The notes under the pieces were generated by a model. That model was not told the origin of the DNA and ran no database searches. It saw only the letters and a list, made by a program, of their open reading frames with translations. The translations under genes and the position numbers were made by a program. Below are positions 5,175 through 10,080 of a DNA stretch of 10,080 bases, one piece after another (position 1 is the first letter of the stretch; every line of letters begins with the position of its first letter). Origin of the DNA: Spirochaetales bacterium. GTDB taxonomy: Bacteria; Spirochaetota; Spirochaetia; ARS1246. The stretch lies in NCBI GenBank assembly GCA_016930115.1, contig JAFGHN010000054.1:1-10080 (forward strand), in the 5' to 3' direction.

Positions 5175-7241
5175 TTGAACATGGCCGCTCATTCGGCAAA
5201 TTCGAGATATATAAACAAAGAGATAAGCTGGCTTTCGTTCAACGAACGCGTGCTCCAGGAGGCCGCCGATAAAAGCGTTCCGCTTGGTGATCGGATCAGG
5301 TTCATGGGCATATATTCGAACAATCTCGACGAGTTTTTCAGGACACGGGTAGCCAATCTCAAGCACCTTTCGATGTTGGAGAGCAAAACCGAGGAACCGG
5401 TAATGGGCGATCCGGCCAAAGCCCTCCAGATCGTCTACGACATAGTGCTCGCACAGAGCGGGAAGTTCGAAAAGTACTTCGAGCAGTTGCGCGAAGAGCT
5501 GAAAGAACACGGTGTGTTTTTTGTCGAGCACACGGATCTCAATGGAGATCAGCGGGATTTTGTGTCCAGGTACTTCCATAACCAGGTACGTCCACGGGTA
5601 TTCCCCATGATTCTGGACAGACGGTATAAAATGCCGTTTATAAAAGATCGCGCTCTCTACCTGGCAGTCAGGCTCAAGTGCGAAGGAAAGTCCCCTCGCT
5701 TCAGCATCATAGAAGTCCCTACAAGAATTCTGCCGCGGTTTCTCCTCATTCCCGGAGAATCAAATCGCCGGTGTGTGATGTTCATTGACGACGTGCTCCG
5801 TTTTGGGTTCCCGAGCCTGTTCAGGATGCTCCGGTTCGATAGCTACGAAGCCTATGCGGTCAAGGTTACACGAGACGCGGAGCTCGCCTTGGAGGACGAT
5901 CTTTCGGTAAGCTACATGAATAAAATCAGTACCAGCCTGGAAAAACGTTCAAGAGGCGAGCCGATCAGGTTTGTGTATGACCGTAGCATGCCGTCCGAGA
6001 TGCTCGATTTTTTTGTGAAAAAACTTCGGTTGAAAGACAGCGACATACTCGTTCCCGGAGGCAGGTACCATTATTTCCGGGATTTTATGTCCTTCGACAA
6101 GGTGCTCGACCTTCCTCATGTAAACAGGCCGCCTGCTATCCAGGAAAAAGCGCTTTCGAGACAGCGGAGAATTCTCAGGGTGATCGCCGAACAGGACGTG
6201 TTTCTCCATTTCCCCTATCAATCGTTCAACTACGTATTGGACCTGCTCAGGGAGGCGTCTATCGATCCGCGGGTTGAGAGCATAAAAATCACGCTCTACC
6301 GGTTGGCGGAGAACTCGAGCGTGATAAATGCACTTATCAACGCGATGCGGAACCGGAAAAAGGTAACGGTCATCCTCGAGCTCCAGGCGAGTTTCGACGA
6401 GAAGAGCAATATCTATTGGGCATCCAAACTCAAAGAGGAAGGCGCCAGGGTCATTTTCGGAGCGCAGGATCTCAAAGTCCATGCGAAACTCTGTATGATT
6501 GCAAGACGGGAGAAACACAATGTCAAGCGGCTCTATTTCGCCGCCGGCACCGGAAATTTCAACGAGGACACCGCCCGGTTGTATACGGATTTCCTGCTGA
6601 TATCTTCCGATCAAAAGCTGGCAAAGGAAGTTGAAGCGGTTTTCCATCTCCTCCAGAGCGGTTTGAGCGACTCGACTAAGTTCAAGAACCTTATCGTATC
6701 GCCGCTTACGACCAGGAAGCGTTTCAAGAAGATGATCAAACGGGAAACTTGTAACGCCATCGAAGGACTCGATGCGTCCATCGATATGAAAATAAATAGT
6801 CTTTCAGATCAGGAGATCATAGACGAGCTGTATGCCGCCGCGGAGGCCGGCGTGAAGATACGTCTGATCGTGCGTGGCATGTTTTCGATTGTCCCTGATC
6901 TGCCCGAGCTTGGCGGAAACCTGCAGGCGATAAGCATCGTCGACAAGTACCTCGAACACAGCCGGATTTTCATTTTCCACAACGGAGGGAACGAAGAAGT
7001 CTATATCGGTTCCGCGGATCTGTTGACGCGCAACATCGAAAGGCGTATCGAAGCTATCGTACCGATAAAGGACGCCGCCATAAAAACCTACCTCAAAGAG
7101 ATATTCGAAATCTACTGGAAGGACACGGCGAAAGCGAGAATCCTCGATCATGGGCTTTCGAACAATTTCCGCAACGGGGCGAAACCTTTCAGATCGCAGG
7201 ACGCGGTGTACGACTACATGAGGAAAGTGCACGAAACCTGA
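5175..7241 (+). CDS. ppk: Polyphosphate kinase 1 with altered active-site residues
   Basis: The protein has 688 residues, similar in size to E. coli PPK1; ATG 5181 is an alternative start. PPK1 makes inorganic polyphosphate from ATP, reversibly, through a phospho-histidine at the membrane or granule. The N-terminal domain shows KEISWLSFNERVL (15-27) and SNNLDEFF, with the ATP-binding Asn50. The catalytic part shows ITLYRLA (Arg376, the E. coli Arg375 metal ligand), KVHAKL (His436, the phospho-His435 equivalent), GTGNFNEDTARLYTD, VRGMFSIVP, YLEHSRIF (His595, His592 equivalent) and TRNIERRIE. Two positions depart from E. coli: the metal-binding Arg405 of the ARFDE motif is Ser406 (codon at 6390-6392), and His454 before GTGN is Ala456 (6540-6542). 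The core is otherwise intact and the frame unbroken, so this looks like a functional variant clade, not a decayed gene; reduced or altered activity is possible. It is the second gene after pfkA. Confidence 0.93.
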   Translation: MNMAAHSANSRYINKEISWLSFNERVLQEAADKSVPLGDRIRFMGIYSNNLDEFFRTRVANLKHLSMLESKTEEPVMGDPAKALQIVYDIVLAQSGKFEKYFEQLREELKEHGVFFVEHTDLNGDQRDFVSRYFHNQVRPRVFPMILDRRYKMPFIKDRALYLAVRLKCEGKSPRFSIIEVPTRILPRFLLIPGESNRRCVMFIDDVLRFGFPSLFRMLRFDSYEAYAVKVTRDAELALEDDLSVSYMNKISTSLEKRSRGEPIRFVYDRSMPSEMLDFFVKKLRLKDSDILVPGGRYHYFRDFMSFDKVLDLPHVNRPPAIQEKALSRQRRILRVIAEQDVFLHFPYQSFNYVLDLLREASIDPRVESIKITLYRLAENSSVINALINAMRNRKKVTVILELQASFDEKSNIYWASKLKEEGARVIFGAQDLKVHAKLCMIARREKHNVKRLYFAAGTGNFNEDTARLYTDFLLISSDQKLAKEVEAVFHLLQSGLSDSTKFKNLIVSPLTTRKRFKKMIKRETCNAIEGLDASIDMKINSLSDQEIIDELYAAAEAGVKIRLIVRGMFSIVPDLPELGGNLQAISIVDKYLEHSRIFIFHNGGNEEVYIGSADLLTRNIERRIEAIVPIKDAAIKTYLKEIFEIYWKDTAKARILDHGLSNNFRNGAKPFRSQDAVYDYMRKVHET

Positions 7242-7268
7242 GGCCGCGCGGCGACGCCAACCGTCTCT
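7242..7268. other. Convergent gap with weak hairpins
   Basis: The 26-27 bp between the ppk and GcvT-GlyA stops contain a perfect 10-bp palindrome GCCGCGCGGC (7243-7252) and a short stem GACG/CGTC (7253-7256 with 7262-7265) followed by TCTTT. Together they might serve as a weak terminator for ppk. The stems are short or lack a loop and the T run is poor, so confidence is low. Confidence 0.25.
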
Positions 7269-9926
7269 TTACAGCTCTTTTTTCAAGGCCTCTATTTGAG
7301 ATTGAAGCAGGTCTTCATCAAAACAGTACTCCATGGTCTGAAATCGCTGTCGGAACCTTGCCACTTCCTCGGCGATCCCCTCGGTGGTGTTTTTGACCGC
7401 CTCTGCAAACAGACCGGCGAACTCGGCAAAGTCTTTTTCTTTCATCCCGAAACGGGTCATCTCGGCGACCCCGAGACGCAGCCCCGAGCTTGCGGTGAAA
7501 CCCACGTCGTAAGGCAGCGCCTGGTAATTGCAGACGATGTTGTTTTGCTCGAGTTGTTCCGCCACGCGGCAGCCCTCAGCGTAGCCGACGTTGACCAGTA
7601 CCTGGTGCGTTTCGGTGTAACCGATCGACGGATCGCCTTCAACCTTCAACCCCTGATCGGCAAGCGCCCGTGCGAAGGCCCGTGCGTTTGCGATGACCTG
7701 CGGCTGGTAGGTATCCTTGAAGGCGTTCATCTCGAGCGCCGCAAGATACAGCCCCAGCAGCGTGCCAAGATGGTGATTGCTCAGGTGTCCGGGAAAAGCG
7801 CGGCTGCGAATAGCGTCCCAAAGCCGGTACTCCATTGTGGTTTCGTCAAAATCCGCGGCGATGACTCCGCGCTGGGTACCAAAGTAGGTTTTGTGCGTCG
7901 AGCCCGTGACGATATCCGCGCCGTCCTTGAAAGGCTGTTGGAAATGGGGACCGACCAGACCAAGGACGTGGGCCATATCGTACATGAGGAGAGGTTTCTC
8001 GGGCTTGTCTGCGACCATGGCGCGGACCTCCGCAACCGGTTCGCGGTGCAGCACCATGCTCTTGCCAAAAACGATGAGCTCAGGGTCGTGGTGATCCAAC
8101 TGGCGGGCGGTTTCCTCCAAATCCACCATGTACGGATTGTCCTTGCGGACGGGAAAATTGATGACCGCGTATTTCTCGGTCACCGGGTCCCTCGCAACAA
8201 AATGGCGGAGCGCGCCCATCGGCTGCGCGCTCAGGTGCCCGCCCTTCCCCAGATCGTTTATCATCGCAAGCCGGATGCGCTCGGCTTCCACCTTTCTGTC
8301 CGGACGGTTCCTGTAATCCACAAGGGCGCTGAATACCGTCGTGTTGGCCATCTGCCCGCTTATCACGCGGGCTTCGATCTGCGAGCATCCGAGATATTCG
8401 GCCATTTCCTCAGCGATCCGCTCCTCTACCCAGCCGATAAAGTCGGTGCCCTGATAGTAGAAGACTTCCTGGTCAAAGACCGCCCTCAATTTTTTGTGTT
8501 CCGCGTAGCGGCCCGAAGGATCGGATATCGAGAGATAACGTACAGCCCTCGAGGGGGTCATCTCCGACGGAATCAGATTGATACAGGAATGTTGCCGCCA
8601 CCGGTGATTTTCGATCGCCTGTTTCATGAGGGAGACAGCTTTTTTCTCGCACGGCCGCGCCTCGGCAACGACCGGTTCGTGCTGCCAGGATGCGGGGATC
8701 GGTCTGAAGAACGGCGGCGCCTCGCTCCGGCCGTGATACCGGACCATACGGACGGCGGCCTTGCGGCCGCGGAGCTCGGTTTCAAGATCCGTGCCCGACC
8801 GGTATTCCGCGTCTATGAGCGCAAGCCCGATTGATCTGCGCTCCGTTGAGTCGGTGACCTGCATGCGCGTTTTCTCGCCGTCGAATACCCAGTAGGGACA
8901 TACCGTGCCGCTTGTTACAATCCCGACTTCCTTGCCGTCCAGATACAACTTGTCTCCGGGTCTCAGCACTCCGCGGTCGTTGAGCGCGACCGGGCGGATC
9001 CTCCGCCGCAGCGCTTCAGTCGGTTTGTATACGCCTTTTCTTAAATCCTTCACTACCTCATACTGCTCAAGCAAAGCCCGTCTGCCGATGAAATCCCCTT
9101 TTCTTACGGAGAAACTCACCGCAACCCCGGCGAGCGGGCAGGCCAATATCGGCATTTCATCACCGTTTTCATCGAGTCCGTATTCATGGCCGTAAAGCGG
9201 CATGCCGGCCTCGAGCCTCAAGGTGTCCCGGGCTCCCAGCCCGCAGGCGACGACGCCCTTCGAGTTGCCCGTGGAATAGATAAGATCCCATATCTTCTCA
9301 GCTTCATTTGAAGGCATGAACACCTCGAAACCTATCGGCTCGCCGGTGTACCCGGTCCTCGCGATATGGACCGGCACTCCCGCGAGGCTCCCGTCGCATA
9401 ACGCGTTACGCATCGGTTCGGGAAGCGTGTCTTCTTCGAGAAGGAAATCGAGTATACGGCCGCTTTGCGGGCCCTGGAAGGCGATCATCCCCAGGGAATC
9501 GGTTACGTCTTTCAGCACAAGGTCTTTCAGTTTTACGGCCTGACTTTGCAGGTGCTGCCAGTCCTTCTGAGCGTTTGAAGCATTCACCACAAGCAGATAC
9601 TCGTCGCTCTTGAACCTGTACAGGTAAGCGTCGTCTATAGCGCCGCCGGTTTCGTTTGCGATGACCGTGTACTGCGCCTGTCCGGTGCGGACCGCGTTGA
9701 CGTTGCTGGTGAGGACATGCTGCAGGAACTGCACCGCATCGTGTCCTTTTACCAGAAACCTGCCCATGTGGCAGACGTCAAAGAGACCGCCGTAGCGCCG
9801 GGTGGCCAGATGTTCGCTCAAGATGCCTTTTTCGTATTGCACCGGCATATCCCAGCCGTTGAAGTCAACGATCTTGGCTCCATGCGTGCGATGCCAGTCG
9901 TAGAGAGGGGTTTGTTTTTGGCTCAT
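7269..9926 (-). CDS. Fused aminomethyltransferase - serine hydroxymethyltransferase (GcvT-GlyA)
   Basis: A single uninterrupted 885-residue ORF. Residues 1-about 410 are a full GcvT (T-protein): TPLYDWH, FNGWDMPVQY, GLFDVCHMG, GGAIDDAYLYR (Asp98/99 match the catalytic Asp), YTGEPIGFEVF, GLGARDTLRLEAGMPLYGHE and KGDFIGRRAL. Residues about 430-870 are a serine hydroxymethyltransferase: LIPSE (451-455), RYAE (473-476), YYQGT (490-494), MYDMAH (Asp650 and His653), STHKT with the PLP-binding Lys679, and GLRLG with the carboxylate-binding Arg817. The SHMT half is divergent: the usual YPGKRYY stretch is replaced by a longer loop, and the GVAEMTRFGM segment recalls archaeal-type enzymes. GcvT forms methylene-tetrahydrofolate from the aminomethyl group on the H-protein, and SHMT uses it to turn glycine into serine, so the fusion may pass folate locally. 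The ATG at 9926 has AGAGGT 7 nt upstream. It follows a dehydrogenase gene by 28 bp. No gcvH or gcvP is in the window. Confidence 0.93.
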   Translation of the reverse strand: MSQKQTPLYDWHRTHGAKIVDFNGWDMPVQYEKGILSEHLATRRYGGLFDVCHMGRFLVKGHDAVQFLQHVLTSNVNAVRTGQAQYTVIANETGGAIDDAYLYRFKSDEYLLVVNASNAQKDWQHLQSQAVKLKDLVLKDVTDSLGMIAFQGPQSGRILDFLLEEDTLPEPMRNALCDGSLAGVPVHIARTGYTGEPIGFEVFMPSNEAEKIWDLIYSTGNSKGVVACGLGARDTLRLEAGMPLYGHEYGLDENGDEMPILACPLAGVAVSFSVRKGDFIGRRALLEQYEVVKDLRKGVYKPTEALRRRIRPVALNDRGVLRPGDKLYLDGKEVGIVTSGTVCPYWVFDGEKTRMQVTDSTERRSIGLALIDAEYRSGTDLETELRGRKAAVRMVRYHGRSEAPPFFRPIPASWQHEPVVAEARPCEKKAVSLMKQAIENHRWRQHSCINLIPSEMTPSRAVRYLSISDPSGRYAEHKKLRAVFDQEVFYYQGTDFIGWVEERIAEEMAEYLGCSQIEARVISGQMANTTVFSALVDYRNRPDRKVEAERIRLAMINDLGKGGHLSAQPMGALRHFVARDPVTEKYAVINFPVRKDNPYMVDLEETARQLDHHDPELIVFGKSMVLHREPVAEVRAMVADKPEKPLLMYDMAHVLGLVGPHFQQPFKDGADIVTGSTHKTYFGTQRGVIAADFDETTMEYRLWDAIRSRAFPGHLSNHHLGTLLGLYLAALEMNAFKDTYQPQVIANARAFARALADQGLKVEGDPSIGYTETHQVLVNVGYAEGCRVAEQLEQNNIVCNYQALPYDVGFTASSGLRLGVAEMTRFGMKEKDFAEFAGLFAEAVKNTTEGIAEEVARFRQRFQTMEYCFDEDLLQSQIEALKKEL

Positions 9927-9933
9927 GTTTGAT

Positions 9934-9939
9934 ACCTCT
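9934..9939 (-). promoter_or_regulatory. Ribosome binding site for the GcvT-GlyA fusion
   Basis: The minus strand reads AGAGGT 7 nt before the ATG at 9926, within the 28-bp gap after the dehydrogenase stop. It supports the chosen start and a two-gene transcript. Confidence 0.6.
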
Positions 9940-9954
9940 ATAGTGCCTTATTGC

Positions 9955-10080
9955 CTAGATAAACGGTCTCGCCCCATCCACCGGGATGATCGAGCCCGAG
10001 GTGTAGGTAAGCAGTGCGGCCGCGGCGAGAACTGCCCTTGCGGTGTCCTCAGGTTTGCCCAGGCGGCCCATGGGAATGCG
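9955..10080 (-). CDS. Short-chain dehydrogenase/reductase, C-terminal 41 codons (5' end outside window)
   Basis: On the minus strand the frame runs from the window edge to the TAG at 9955-9957. The residues read PMGRLGKPEDTARAVLAAA, then TSGSIIPVDGARPF. This is the classical SDR tail: P-x-GR-x-G-x-PE-x-x-A, followed by the (T/S)G-x-x-x-x-VDGG segment near the C-terminus, here VDGA. SDR enzymes are NAD(P)-dependent oxidoreductases; the Rossmann and YxxxK parts that would indicate substrate are outside the window. 3-oxoacyl-ACP reductase-like, sugar or polyol dehydrogenase and pterin reductase roles are all possible. It is probably co-transcribed with the downstream GcvT-GlyA gene. Confidence 0.8.
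   Translation of the reverse strand, partial: RIPMGRLGKPEDTARAVLAAAALLTYTSGSIIPVDGARPFI

Noticed and set aside
5949..6647. A 232-codon minus-strand open frame opposite ppk
   Set aside because: It mirrors the conserved PPK1 core; no ribosome site or family match is seen.
7296..8834. A 512-codon open frame on the plus strand opposite the SHMT half of GcvT-GlyA
   Set aside because: It is fully antisense to a gene with clear catalytic motifs, has no recognisable domain and is typical of the mirror frame of GC-rich coding DNA.

Overview
The window is a densely coded bacterial chromosome segment, moderately GC-rich by eye. It holds eight genes, two of them cut by the window edges, and no gene-free stretch longer than about 120 bases. 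I see no RNA genes, CRISPR arrays, insertion sequences or phage genes. The gene content (NAD-dependent GH4 glycosidase, clade-III phosphofructokinase, polyphosphate kinase, folate one-carbon enzymes) suggests a free-living sugar-using bacterium. The phosphofructokinase signature and the fused GcvT-GlyA protein would fit a spirochaete or a related anaerobic lineage, but that assignment is a weak inference.

Layout. Bases 1-792 (+) are the C-terminal part of a GH4 glycosidase. It converges on a minus-strand operon (4027/3991 down to 807), transcribed in the order CHAD-domain protein, orphan ParA-type ATPase, CYTH-NUDIX fusion. Spacing is tight: 18 bp, then an ATGA stop/start overlap. A divergent intergenic region of roughly 70-120 bp separates this operon from a plus-strand pair, 6-phosphofructokinase then polyphosphate kinase 1, which are 16 bp apart. 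The polyphosphate kinase converges with a minus-strand unit at the right end: the last 41 codons of a short-chain dehydrogenase/reductase followed by one 885-codon ORF fusing aminomethyltransferase (GcvT) to serine hydroxymethyltransferase (GlyA).

How the genes may work together. Five adjacent genes (about 807-7241) form a polyphosphate-centred locus: a polymer-making enzyme (PPK1), a CHAD protein (CHAD proteins are known to bind polyphosphate granules), a CYTH-NUDIX protein whose two halves both belong to families that cleave phosphoanhydride chains, and a ParA-type ATPase with no ParB nearby. The most interesting reading is a polyphosphate-granule positioning or partitioning system, with ParA as the nucleoid-surface motor and the CHAD protein as cargo adaptor. 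This is inference from gene order and family knowledge. The PPK1 also has non-canonical residues at two positions that are catalytically important in the E. coli enzyme. At the right end, the GcvT-GlyA fusion would couple production and use of methylene-tetrahydrofolate in one polypeptide.
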